Below are positions 17,867 through 25,366 of a stretch of DNA of 49,521 nt, piece after piece (the stretch's first letter is position 1; every line of letters starts with the position of its first letter). Source of the DNA: Kiritimatiellia bacterium (lineage in GTDB: Bacteria; Verrucomicrobiota; Kiritimatiellia; CAIQIC01; Lenti-01); assembly GCA_017458625.1 (NCBI GenBank), contig JAFTAH010000073.1, forward strand, positions 1-49,521, read 5' to 3'. The notes under the pieces are model-generated. The model was not told the origin of the DNA. It did not search any database and saw only the letters and a list, made by a program, of their open reading frames with translations. The translations under genes and the position numbers were made by a program.

Positions 17867-18829
17867 ATGCGCACACTCACCGGCATCCAGCCCAGCGGCC
17901 ACCTCCACATCGGCAACTACTTCGGCTCCATGAAGCCCATGCTCGACCGCCAGCACGACGGCGACATGTTCTGGTTCATCGCCAACTACCACGCCCTCAC
18001 CACCGTCCACGACGCCGCCCTCCTCCGCGCCCAGACCTGGGACGTCGCCCTCGACTTCCTTGCCTGCGGCCTCGACCCCGCCAAGACCGTCTTCTACCGT
18101 CAGTCCGACGTCCCCGAGGTCCAGGAGCTCGCCTGGCTGCTCTCCATCGTGACGCCCCTGGGCCTCCTCGAGCGCTGCCATTCCTACAAGGACAAGCTTG
18201 CCAAGGGCATCATGCCCTCCCACGGCCTCCTGGCCTATCCCGTACTGATGGCCGCCGACATCCTCATCATGCAGTCCGACCTCGTGCCCGTCGGCAAGGA
18301 CCAGAAGCAGCACCTCGAGGTCACCCGCGACATCGCCATCAAGTTCAACAACCTCTTCGGCGAAACCTTCAAGCTGCCGGAGCCCGCCATCGCCGAGGCC
18401 GTCGCCGTCGTCCCGGGCACAGACGGCCAGAAGATGTCGAAGTCCTACGGCAACACCATCGAACTCTTTGCCGAGCCCAAGGCCGTCAAGAAGAAGATCA
18501 TGTCGATTGTCACCGACTCCACCCCGCTCGAGGATCCCAAGAACCCCGACACCGACAACGTCTACGCCCTCTACAAGCTCTTCGCCACCCCCGACGAGGC
18601 CGCCGACCTCGCGGCCCGCTACCGCGCCGGCGGCCTCGGCTACGGCACCGCCAAGAAGGAGCTCCTTGCGAAGTTCGAGGCCGTCTTCGCGCCCCTTCGC
18701 GAAAAGCGCGCCGCCCTTGCGGCCCACCCCGACGACGTGGAGGACATCCTCCGCGACGGCGCCGCCCGTGCCCGCGTCGTCGCCCGCCAGACCCTCCAGG
18801 CCGCCCGTCGCGCCGTCGGCCTCGACTAG
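17867..18829 (+). CDS. trpS: Tryptophanyl-tRNA synthetase
   Basis: Class I aminoacyl-tRNA synthetase charging tRNA-Trp in the cytosol, 320 residues, typical of the short bacterial form. The N-terminus TGIQPSGHLHIGNYFGS contains the HIGH-type motif (HIGN). The tryptophan-pocket region includes YPVLMAADILIM and VPVGKDQKQHLE. KMSKS is intact (GQKMSKSYGNTI). The start has an AGAAAGG Shine-Dalgarno with 7-nt spacing. The acyltransferase gene starts 12 nt after its stop, making a probable operon trpS-acyltransferase. Confidence 0.97.
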   Translation: MRTLTGIQPSGHLHIGNYFGSMKPMLDRQHDGDMFWFIANYHALTTVHDAALLRAQTWDVALDFLACGLDPAKTVFYRQSDVPEVQELAWLLSIVTPLGLLERCHSYKDKLAKGIMPSHGLLAYPVLMAADILIMQSDLVPVGKDQKQHLEVTRDIAIKFNNLFGETFKLPEPAIAEAVAVVPGTDGQKMSKSYGNTIELFAEPKAVKKKIMSIVTDSTPLEDPKNPDTDNVYALYKLFATPDEAADLAARYRAGGLGYGTAKKELLAKFEAVFAPLREKRAALAAHPDDVEDILRDGAARARVVARQTLQAARRAVGLD

Positions 18830-18841
18830 CCGCCCCGTCCC

Positions 18842-19732
18842 ATGGCCTACTTCCTCCTCCGCCTCCTTGTCCGCTGCCTCGCGGCGCTTCCCCTGCGCGC
18901 GGCGATTGCCCTGGGCCGCCATTGGGGCCGCCTCTGCGCCAACGTCCTCCGCATCCGCCGCCGCGAGGTCCTGGACACCCTTGTCCGCTGCTTCCCCGAA
19001 AAGTCCCCTGCCGAGCGCCTTGCCATCTACCGCGGCGTCTGGCAAAACCAGTGCCTCACCATCGTCGAGGTCGCCCGCTACATGGGCGGCCGCGTCGACG
19101 AGGTCGCCGGGCGCATGGAAGTCATCGGCCAGGCCGGCGTCCAGTCTCTGCTGGACGACACCTCCCGTGGCTGCCTCGTGCTCATCTCCCACCTCGGCAA
19201 CTACCCCCTTCTGGCCTTCAACGTCCCCCGCCTCTTCCACCGCCGCCTCTCGTTCATCTTCAAGGAGTTCCGCTCCCCCGCCGTCAACCGCGCCTGGAAC
19301 GAGCTCCACGAAAAGGCCGGCGTCACCGGTATTCCGGCCAAGAACGCCTACCGCCCCGCCCTTCGCGCCCTGCGCAATGGCGACATCCTGGGCTTCATGC
19401 TCGACCAGAACCGCCCCGCCAGCGAAGGCCTGTTCGTGCCCTTCTTCAGCCGCACCGCTTCCACCAGCCCCGGCCTGGCCCTCATGAGCTACCAGTCCGG
19501 CTGCCCCGTCATCCCCGTCTTCGCTCGCCGCGCCCCCGACGGCCACCACATCGTCGAGATCGGCACCCCCGTCCCCCCACCCGCCGGCCGCGACAAGAAC
19601 ACCCTCCTCGCCGCCACCGCCCGCTACACCGCCCTCCTCGAGGACGCCATCCGCGCCCATCCCGACCAGTGGCTCTGGCTCCACCGCCGCTGGAAGTCCC
19701 GCCCCCCCGCCGAATCCCCCCCTTCCCCCTGA
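18842..19732 (+). CDS. LpxL/HtrB-type lipid A acyltransferase family protein with altered catalytic motif
   Basis: A 296-residue inner-membrane protein of the family that transfers secondary acyl chains to Kdo2-lipid A. It has an N-terminal hydrophobic anchor, NVLRIRRREVLDTLVRCFPE-type early motif, SFIFKEFRSPAVNR, FMLDQNRPASEGLFVPFF and the C-terminal WLWLHRRWKSRP, all typical. The catalytic HX4(D/E) motif is changed: H117 is followed at +5 by Pro122 in SHLGNYPLL, where related enzymes have HFGNWE. Either the acidic residue is supplied elsewhere, or the enzyme uses another chemistry or is inactive. It sits directly behind trpS. The reading is clear in the DNA, so this is not an obvious frameshift. 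Confidence 0.82.
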   Translation: MAYFLLRLLVRCLAALPLRAAIALGRHWGRLCANVLRIRRREVLDTLVRCFPEKSPAERLAIYRGVWQNQCLTIVEVARYMGGRVDEVAGRMEVIGQAGVQSLLDDTSRGCLVLISHLGNYPLLAFNVPRLFHRRLSFIFKEFRSPAVNRAWNELHEKAGVTGIPAKNAYRPALRALRNGDILGFMLDQNRPASEGLFVPFFSRTASTSPGLALMSYQSGCPVIPVFARRAPDGHHIVEIGTPVPPPAGRDKNTLLAATARYTALLEDAIRAHPDQWLWLHRRWKSRPPAESPPSP

Positions 19733-19755
19733 GTCCCAAGTCCGAAGTCCTAAGT
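19732..19755 (+). repeat. Tandem heptamer AGTCCnA at a gene end
   Basis: AGTCCCA, AGTCCGA and AGTCCTA run head to tail from the last base of the acyltransferase stop codon, followed by a degenerate AGTCTTC. The next 45 bases are pyrimidine-rich with CCCCTAACC repeated. No function is suggested. Confidence 0.5.
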
Positions 19756-19803
19756 CTTCATCCCCCCTAACCCTTAAAACCAAACCCCTAACCTCTCCCC
19801 CCC

Positions 19804-20139
19804 ATGCCCACCTTCACCGAATACCAGCAAGCCGCCATGACCACCGCCGTCTATCCCGGCCGCGGTCAGGGCAACTACACCTATCCTGCCCTCGGGCTGG
19901 CCGGCGAGTCCGGCGAGGTCTGCGAGAAGATCAAGAAGGCCATCCGCGACGACGACGGCATCGTCACCGACGAACGCCGCGCCCTCCTCGCCAAGGAGCT
20001 CGGCGACGTCCTGTGGTACATTGCCGCCCTCTCCACCGAGCTGGGCCTCGACCTCGACACCATTGCCGCCGACAACCTGGCCAAGCTTGCCGCCCGCAAG
20101 TCCCACGGCACCCTCCATGGCAGCGGAGACCTCCGATGA
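19804..20139 (+). CDS. MazG-like nucleotide pyrophosphohydrolase
   Basis: A single-domain 111-residue MazG-type protein, which in the family hydrolyses (d)NTPs to monophosphates and pyrophosphate as a house-cleaning enzyme. The metal-binding helices are visible as GLAGESGEVCEKIKKAI and LLAKELGDVLWYIAAL, giving the ExxE...ExxD arrangement. The N-terminal FTEYQQAAMTTAVYP is common in this subgroup. The stop overlaps the ATG of the HAD gene by ATGA (20136-20139), so the two are coupled and could act together in nucleotide or phosphate-ester clearance. Confidence 0.88.
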   Translation: MPTFTEYQQAAMTTAVYPGRGQGNYTYPALGLAGESGEVCEKIKKAIRDDDGIVTDERRALLAKELGDVLWYIAALSTELGLDLDTIAADNLAKLAARKSHGTLHGSGDLR

Positions 20140-20816
20140 GTGCCGCCCGCCCCCTTCCCCCCCGGCCCGCCGCCCTCATCTTCGACTTCGACGGCGTCCT
20201 CGTCGATTCCGAGCCCTTGCACTGCCAGACCATCTCCGAGACGCTCGTCGCCCACGGCTGGCCGCCCGTCCCCTGGGACCTCTACCAGAAGACGCTGATG
20301 GGCTTCGACGACCGCGACGCCTTCCGCCACGCCGCCCCCGTCGGCACCAGCGAGCGCGACATCGCCGCCCTCGTCGCCGAAAAGGCCGCCCTTTTCGCCG
20401 CCCTGGCCGAGGCCGGGCGCGTCCCGCCCCTCCCCGGCGCGGCCGAGGCCGTCCGCCGCGCCATGGCCACCGGCCTGCCCGTGGCCCTCTGCTCCGGCGC
20501 GCTTCGCTCCGACGTCGAGCCCGTCCTGCGCCACCTCGACCTTGTCTCCGCCTTCCCCGTGCTGGTCACCGCCGAGGATGTTGCCCATTCCAAGCCCGAC
20601 CCCGAGTCCTACCGCCTGGTCCTGTCCAAGCTGGGCGTCGCGCCCGAGAAGGCCATCGTCTTCGAGGACTCCCTCGACGGCCTCCTGTCCGCCACGGCGG
20701 CGGGCATCCCCGTCTACGGCATCACGACCCACCTCCCCCCGGCCGTCCTGCGCTCCCACGGGGCCGCCGCCACCGCTCCCTCCCTGGCCCTCGCCGTCGA
20801 CACCCTCCTCGCCTAG
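20136..20816 (+). CDS. HAD-superfamily phosphatase/phosphomutase (beta-phosphoglucomutase-like)
   Basis: A 226-residue HAD hydrolase of subfamily I with a helical cap. Motif I is IFDFDGVLVDSE (nucleophile Asp), motif II is the Ser in ALCSGALRS, motif III is the Lys in HSKPDPESY, and motif IV is IVFEDSLDGLLSA. The closest look is to beta-phosphoglucomutase/phosphatase proteins; substrate is not predictable. The open frame extends upstream, but the ATG at 20136 overlaps the mazG-like stop and precedes motif I by a normal distance. The TAG stop codon lies inside the terminal repeat of the MITE-like element at 20813-20952. Confidence 0.85.
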   Translation: MSAARPLPPRPAALIFDFDGVLVDSEPLHCQTISETLVAHGWPPVPWDLYQKTLMGFDDRDAFRHAAPVGTSERDIAALVAEKAALFAALAEAGRVPPLPGAAEAVRRAMATGLPVALCSGALRSDVEPVLRHLDLVSAFPVLVTAEDVAHSKPDPESYRLVLSKLGVAPEKAIVFEDSLDGLLSATAAGIPVYGITTHLPPAVLRSHGAAATAPSLALAVDTLLA

Positions 20817-20952
20817 AGCGTTTTTCAAATTACTGTAGCCATTTGGCGGGCGGCTTCCGGAGGTGCGGCTTCCAGCCGCGCAAATAATTTGGGCGCGACA
20901 GGATGTCGCACCTCCGAACCTTGCGGCCACACATTTCCGCAAAATGCTCTAG
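20813..20952. mobile_element. MITE-like 140-bp element with CTAGAGC terminal inverted repeats
   Basis: The left end CTAGAGCGTTTTTC (20813-20826) and the reverse complement of the right end, CTAGAGCATTTTGC, agree at 12 of 14 positions. The interior holds a long imperfect hairpin: TTCCGGAGGTGCG (20855-20867) pairs with CGCACCTCCGAA (20907-20918), with GCCGCGC and GCGCGAC nearer the loop. There is no coding capacity. The HAD gene's stop codon is part of the left terminal repeat. I see no clear target duplication. Confidence 0.55.
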
Positions 20953-20960
20953 AGCGGCGC

Positions 20961-21542
20961 TCACGCTTCTGTTGACTTACACGGTGGCGTCACGCTCCCG
21001 ATGATGTCCACCCGGTCCAGCTCCGAAAACTTTCGCACCGTCACCTGCTGGAAATTCGTCTGCGGCACCAGCCGCACCGTCACGCTTGTAATGCTCGAAT
21101 CCACCCCAATCGTCGCGTATCCGTTTCCGTTCTCCTCCATCTGCCAATCGTTCGTCACCCACACGGCCTCCCCCCAACCGTATCCGCCCCCGCCGCCGCT
21201 TGACCAACTGCTCCTCGTCACCCCGCCAAGCGTCAAGCTCTCCCAATCGTTCGTCGCCACCGCCGCGAGTTCCGCACCGCTGCGCGCCAGTCCTTCATTC
21301 GGATCCGCAGCCTCACCTCCCAGCCGCGCCAGCGCCCCGGATGCGATCAGCGGCTTGCTACCGTAGCCTTTCTATTTCTTCTGGGCCAACGTCGCCGGCG
21401 CAAGTCCGGACCACGTCGCGGGCCGCTTCGACGCATCCCGGAACGCCTGCCGCGCCCAGTTCACCAGCACCTCCCCCATCCGACGCAGCGCCGGCTCTGG
21501 ATTCTCAGCCCGCGCCAGACGTGCCCGGAGGTCCGGCGTCAC
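20961..21542 (-). pseudogene. Remnant of a Mu-like phage virion morphogenesis (gpG-type) gene with an in-frame amber codon
   Basis: A GTG at 21542, preceded by a GGAAGGA ribosome-binding site about 7 nt away, opens a 56-codon frame ending in TAG (21372-21374). It includes RRMGEVLVNWARQAFRD and WSGLAPATLAQKK, which look like the phage virion morphogenesis family of Mu-like phages (RQAF...W..L.p.T...K). The same frame continues beyond the amber codon as KGYGSKPLIASGALARLGG, the expected next family segment (PLI..GAL), and runs open to a stop at 20961. The distal part (SLTLGGVTRSSW, a Gly run, then two TNDW motifs) is unlike gpG and may be a fused remnant of a tail or other phage gene. Most likely a decayed prophage piece; suppression of the amber codon is the alternative. 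Confidence 0.6.
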
Positions 21543-21593
21543 CGTGTCATCCTTCCGTTCGGGAGCTTACATGAAAACAGCCGGCGGCGCACG

Positions 21594-21875
21594 TCATATC
21601 AAATCCTCCTCGGTGCTCGTCCGCCGCAGGTATTCCTCGAAATCGTCGGAGGAGATGCGGATGGCGTTGCCGATGCGGTGGGCGGGCAGGTCTCCGAACT
21701 CGATCCGGTTGTAGACGGCCTGGACGGAAAGGTGCAGCGTGTCGGCGATCTGCCGCACCGAAAGCCAGCGCGAGGTGGTGACCTTCCGTAGCCGCAGGTT
21801 CCCGCGTTCGTCGGCCTCCTCGGCGTAGATGGCGGCCACCAGCTTCGGACGCGGCGGCTCCGGTGCCGCCGGCAC
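21594..21875 (-). CDS. Excisionase-like helix-turn-helix DNA-binding protein
   Basis: A small protein of about 93 residues (GTG start at 21873-21875). The C-terminal half is a MerR-type/excisionase HTH: WLSVRQIADTLHLSVQAVYN, followed by RIEFGDLPAHRIGNAIRI and SSDDFEEYLRR. Such proteins bind att or operator DNA of mobile elements. It is directly upstream (same strand) of the gpG-like remnant, so it fits a degraded prophage or integrated element. The N-terminal 30 residues are Pro-rich and the start is uncertain. No integrase is seen in the window. Confidence 0.72.
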   Translation of the reverse strand: MPAAPEPPRPKLVAAIYAEEADERGNLRLRKVTTSRWLSVRQIADTLHLSVQAVYNRIEFGDLPAHRIGNAIRISSDDFEEYLRRTSTEEDLI

Positions 21876-22076
21876 CGGGGTAGCCGTTGTAGAGGGGGGG
21901 GGGCAGTCGGGGTCGTCGAGCTGGGAGGCGCCGACGGATTAGGGGGCGGGGATGACCTGGTCTACGACGTTCCAGGAGAGAAAGCCCCTCCGAGCAGAAA
22001 GGCGGCACCTCCCTCGCTTTTTCCTTTCCTCCGTGTCCCCCTTCTCCTATCCTAGGCCCCGCAAAGGACATCCCAC

Positions 22077-23081
22077 ATGAACAAGAAAACCGTCATCATG
22101 GAAACCTCCGTCGGCCTCTTCGCCGTGGCCGTCTTCGCCTTGCTGTTCCTCTTCACCGTCGTCCTCTCCCGCGAGGCCTTCTTCCGTTCCACCAGTTCTA
22201 TGCGCTTCGCCTTCGCCGATGTCATGGGGCTGCGCGTCGGCGACAACGTCGTCAGCCGCGGCGTCACCGTCGGCAAGGTCGACGCCATCGACTTCACCAA
22301 TGGTGCCGTCATCGTCACGGCCTTGCTCAACATGCCCATCCAGCTCCGCGACGACTACCGCGCCGAAGTCGTCTCCTCCTCCCTCCTCGGTGGCCGCAAC
22401 CTCCAGATTTCCGAAGGCACCCCCGACGCCCCGCTCCTTGCCGCCGAGGCCACCGCCCCCGACGCCGCGCCCCTCGTCGGTGCCAAGTCCGCCGAGCTCA
22501 TCGATTCCGCCACCCATACTGTCGAGGACATCCGCAATGCCCTCAACGACGGCATTCTCGAAGACCTCAAGGCCGGAATTGCCGCCTTGCGCGAGGTCGC
22601 CGAGAACCTTGCCTCCGGCCAGGGCACCCTCGGCCACCTTGTCTCCCGGGATGACACGCTCTACAACGACCTCTCCGCCGCCATCGCCGACCTGCGTAGC
22701 ATCTCTTCCACCCTCGCCTCCGGCCAGGGCACCCTCGGCCACCTGCTCTCTGCCGACGACACGCTCTACAACGACCTCTCCGCCGCTGTCGCCGACCTGC
22801 GCAGCATCTCCGACCGTCTGGAAGCCGGCGAAGGCACGCTTGGCCGTCTCCTCTCGAAGGATGACACCATGTACAACGACCTCTCGCTCGCCCTTGCCAA
22901 CTTCCGGACGGTGTCCGACGGCCTCGCCAACGGGCAGGGCACCCTCGGCAAGCTGTTGGCCGACGACACGCTCTATGACGAGGTCAACGCCCTGGTCGGC
23001 GAAGGCCGCGCCGCCATCGACGACCTCCGCGAAACCTCCCCCATCACCACCTTCTCCTCCGTGTTCTTCGGTGTCTTCTAG
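22077..23081 (+). CDS. mlaD: MCE/MlaD-family lipid-transport protein with four 35-residue repeats
   Basis: A 334-residue periplasmic protein anchored by one N-terminal transmembrane helix (about residues 11-30), with an MCE domain at about 42-118 (LRVGDNVVSRGVTVGKVDAI). MCE proteins form hexameric lipid channels for ABC-type phospholipid transport. Beyond the MCE domain is a helical region with four consecutive 35-residue repeats at about 178-212, 213-247, 248-282 and 283-317, each reading roughly GxGTLGxLLSxDDTLYNDLS followed by xAxADLRSIS. These probably build an elongated helical stalk or barrel. AAAGGA (22063-22068) lies 8 nt before the ATG. The ATPase gene follows 25 nt later; no permease gene is adjacent. 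Confidence 0.9.
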   Translation: MNKKTVIMETSVGLFAVAVFALLFLFTVVLSREAFFRSTSSMRFAFADVMGLRVGDNVVSRGVTVGKVDAIDFTNGAVIVTALLNMPIQLRDDYRAEVVSSSLLGGRNLQISEGTPDAPLLAAEATAPDAAPLVGAKSAELIDSATHTVEDIRNALNDGILEDLKAGIAALREVAENLASGQGTLGHLVSRDDTLYNDLSAAIADLRSISSTLASGQGTLGHLLSADDTLYNDLSAAVADLRSISDRLEAGEGTLGRLLSKDDTMYNDLSLALANFRTVSDGLANGQGTLGKLLADDTLYDEVNALVGEGRAAIDDLRETSPITTFSSVFFGVF

Positions 23082-23106
23082 CCCTCTCCCCTCCCCCGCC
23101 CATTCC

Positions 23107-23943
23107 ATGTCTTATTCTCCGGCTCCCGTCTCTCCGCCCGTCTCGGCCTCGCCCGAGCCCATGATCGTCTTCGACCACGTCACCAAGCGCTTCGGCCGCA
23201 AGGTGGTCCTCGACGACGTCTGCCTCGACATCCGCAAGGGCGAAACCTTCATCATCGTGGGCCGCTCTGGCGCCGGCAAGTCCGTGACCCTCCAGCACAT
23301 GATTCGTCTGCTGGCCCCGGATTCGGGCCGCATCCTCGTCGATGGCCGCGACATCAATGCCGCTGGCGCCCGCGAGCTCAACGACATCCTGCGGACCTAT
23401 GGCGTCCTCTTCCAGTCTGGTGCCCTCCTGCAGTGGCTCAGCGTCCTCGACAACGTGGCCCTCCCCCTCCGCCAGACCACCAACCTCCCCGAAGACGAGA
23501 TTCTCCGCCTTTCCCGCGAAAAGCTCGCCCTCGTCGACCTTCCCGATGCCGCCGCCAAGTTCCCCTCCGACATCTCCGGCGGCATGAAGAAGCGCGCCGG
23601 CCTCGCCCGCGCCATCGTCACCAACCCGCGCATCGTCCTCTACGACGAGCCCACCAGTGGCCTCGACCCCGTCATCTCGCGCCAGATCGACCTTCTCATC
23701 GACCGCCTCCGCCGCACCCTGTCCATCACCTCCGTCGTCGTCACCCACGACCTCTATAGCGCCCTCGAGATTGGCTCCCGCATCGCCATGCTCCATCAAG
23801 GCAAGATCATTTGCTGCGCCACCCCGGAGGAGTTCGTCGCTTCGCCGCTTCCCATCGTCCAGGACTTCCTCCTCGCCCAGGGCATCCACACCCTCGACGA
23901 TGTCCACCGCGCCTTCGCCCGCATCCGCGACATTTCCGCATGA
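23107..23943 (+). CDS. mlaF: MlaF-type ABC transporter ATPase
   Basis: A 278-residue cytosolic ATP-binding subunit. Walker A is GRSGAGKS, the Q-loop lies in LFQSGALLQWLSV, the ABC signature is ISGGMKKRAGLARA (the SGGMxKR form typical of Mla/Ttg2A), Walker B is IVLYDEPTSGLDP, and the H-loop is VVTHDLYSA. It should power phospholipid transport together with the MlaD protein upstream and an MlaE permease. That permease is absent from this locus. The ATG at 23107 fits; the first 15 residues are Pro/Ser-rich and not conserved. Confidence 0.92.
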   Translation: MSYSPAPVSPPVSASPEPMIVFDHVTKRFGRKVVLDDVCLDIRKGETFIIVGRSGAGKSVTLQHMIRLLAPDSGRILVDGRDINAAGARELNDILRTYGVLFQSGALLQWLSVLDNVALPLRQTTNLPEDEILRLSREKLALVDLPDAAAKFPSDISGGMKKRAGLARAIVTNPRIVLYDEPTSGLDPVISRQIDLLIDRLRRTLSITSVVVTHDLYSALEIGSRIAMLHQGKIICCATPEEFVASPLPIVQDFLLAQGIHTLDDVHRAFARIRDISA

Positions 23944-23956
23944 CGCTGCGCCCCCC

Positions 23957-23997
23957 AGATGCCTAGGAATCTAGGCATCTAGAATCCTAGATTCTAG
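23957..23997. repeat. CTAG-rich double hairpin downstream of mlaF
   Basis: Two adjoining inverted repeats. The first is 23957-23980: 10-bp arms AGATGCCTAG and CTAGGCATCT, loop GAAT. The second is 23979-23997: 8-bp arms CTAGAATC and GATTCTAG, loop CTA. CTAG occurs five times in about 40 bases. No T-run follows, so termination would not be classical. A similar ATTCTAGAAT palindrome follows recJ at 7910. Confidence 0.65.
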
Positions 23998-24139
23998 GAT
24001 TCCAGCCTCCAAATCGACACCCGTTGCGAATTCCTGCACTTAAAGCTGAACTTTCCGTCCTTTTCTGCCGCTAGTAGTTTCAAAGGCGTTCGATGGGGCT
24101 GCACAAGCTTCAGCTGACCCCTTCTTGAAAGGATCGAAC

Positions 24140-25135
24140 ATGACGACAACCCGCAAAAACTTGCACGGCGAAAGTGGCTTCACGTTGGTGGAGCTGGTGG
24201 TGGTCATTGCCCTGATAGCGCTGGTCTCCAGCCTGGCCATCTCGCGTCTGGGCAACGTCAAGGAGGCCTCCCGGGCCAAGATGAACGTCGCCAACCTCGC
24301 GCGGCTGGGAACAGCGGTGGATGCCTTCCTTTCGATGTCCGACCAGCCCAAACTCGACCGCATGGATTCGCTCCTCTTCAAGGATGCGGCCGAAAACGGC
24401 GACAACGCCAACAACATGTCCGGCAGCATTTCCCTGCATGTTGCCACCAGCGACGGCACCAACGGGATCGCCTTGAACTCCGGGCTGGCCACCTCCGCCA
24501 GCTACTACGGCGGCGGCGGCGCGGGCCTCCTCTGTCCCTACTGGCTCACGGCCGCCGACGTCGCCGCCCTCCGGCGGCTCGGCTTCACCTACCTCATGTA
24601 CGGCACCGACGGCTCCCACCTCCTTCAAGGCGAGGACGGCTCCTGGAGCGCGGGCTCGATCCTTGATTCCGACCAGTGCATGAGCTATGCCCGGGCCCTG
24701 ACGAATGGGTTGCAGGTCGCCGTCGTCAATCCCGGTGCCATCATGATGGGTTCCGGCACCGCCACTCCCATCGGCGCGCTGGCCTACCGCTCCTGCGGCC
24801 AGGATGTCCGCTACTCGCTCCAGGGCAAGGTTCTCATCGACGGCGTGGCCCAAACCAGCGTCCAGGACGCCTTCAACACGCTGAACGCCACCGGCGGCGA
24901 CGGCATCCTCCTCGCCCTTGGACTCGGGGCCGAGTGCTCCATGATCGGCAACAATGCCGCCGGCCTCGACCACGCCCCGACCTGCCCCGTCATCACTGCC
25001 CCGGACGAATACGCCCGCTATCTCATCCTCTTCCGCCTCCGCACCGATGCCGCCGGCGGCCGCACCGCCACCTACGCCGGCATCCTCGACCCGCTCGGCC
25101 AGACCATCGACCGCGCCCGCGCCTCCCTGAAATAG
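24140..25135 (+). CDS. Type IV pilin-like/type II secretion pseudopilin (prepilin N-terminal methylation motif)
   Basis: A 331-residue exported protein starting with a class III signal: a short basic leader, then ESG-FTLVELVVVIALIALV, with cleavage after Gly13 and the conserved Glu at +5 of the mature protein. The long hydrophobic N-terminal helix is typical. The C-terminal domain is larger than in ordinary pilins and has several cysteines (LLCPYW, DQCMSY, RSCGQD, AECSMI, PTCPVI) that could form disulfides. This group often has many copies of such proteins with uncharacterised roles. A TTG at 24125 lies upstream, but the ATG at 24140 has GAAAGGA at 6-nt spacing. No secretion genes are adjacent. 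Confidence 0.83.
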   Translation: MTTTRKNLHGESGFTLVELVVVIALIALVSSLAISRLGNVKEASRAKMNVANLARLGTAVDAFLSMSDQPKLDRMDSLLFKDAAENGDNANNMSGSISLHVATSDGTNGIALNSGLATSASYYGGGGAGLLCPYWLTAADVAALRRLGFTYLMYGTDGSHLLQGEDGSWSAGSILDSDQCMSYARALTNGLQVAVVNPGAIMMGSGTATPIGALAYRSCGQDVRYSLQGKVLIDGVAQTSVQDAFNTLNATGGDGILLALGLGAECSMIGNNAAGLDHAPTCPVITAPDEYARYLILFRLRTDAAGGRTATYAGILDPLGQTIDRARASLK

Positions 25136-25182
25136 CCTCCCACGCGATTGTCCCGGATTGAGTGCTTGCTCCACCGTGGGAT

Positions 25183-25263
25183 GCGCTCCGCGCGGGCCGC
25201 TCCGTGGCGCGCAGGACAAATGGATGGCCGATGCCCTGGTAGCCCGCGCTCCGCGCGGTCCGC
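25183..25263. repeat. GC-rich direct repeat (GCGCTCCGCGCGGnCCGC)
   Basis: 18-mers at 25183-25200 and 25246-25263 agree at 17 of 18 positions. Each is next to a GTGGCGC or GCGCCAC segment in opposite orientation, so the pair also makes imperfect inverted repeats. They lie in the 231-nt gap between the convergent pseudopilin gene and the unknown gene at 25367. Confidence 0.5.
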
Positions 25264-25366
25264 GCCACAGGGTGGCCGTGATCATGTCCAGCCCAACAAA
25301 CGGGAACGCGTTCCCGACACCTCGGGTTCCCGGTGTTTCATCGCCCCTCTCTCCCCTCGCCTGCCG

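Noticed and set aside
17480-19783. 767-codon antisense frame across trpS and the acyltransferase gene
   Set aside because: Low-complexity Gly/Glu/Val composition and overlap with two clearly identified genes on the other strand.
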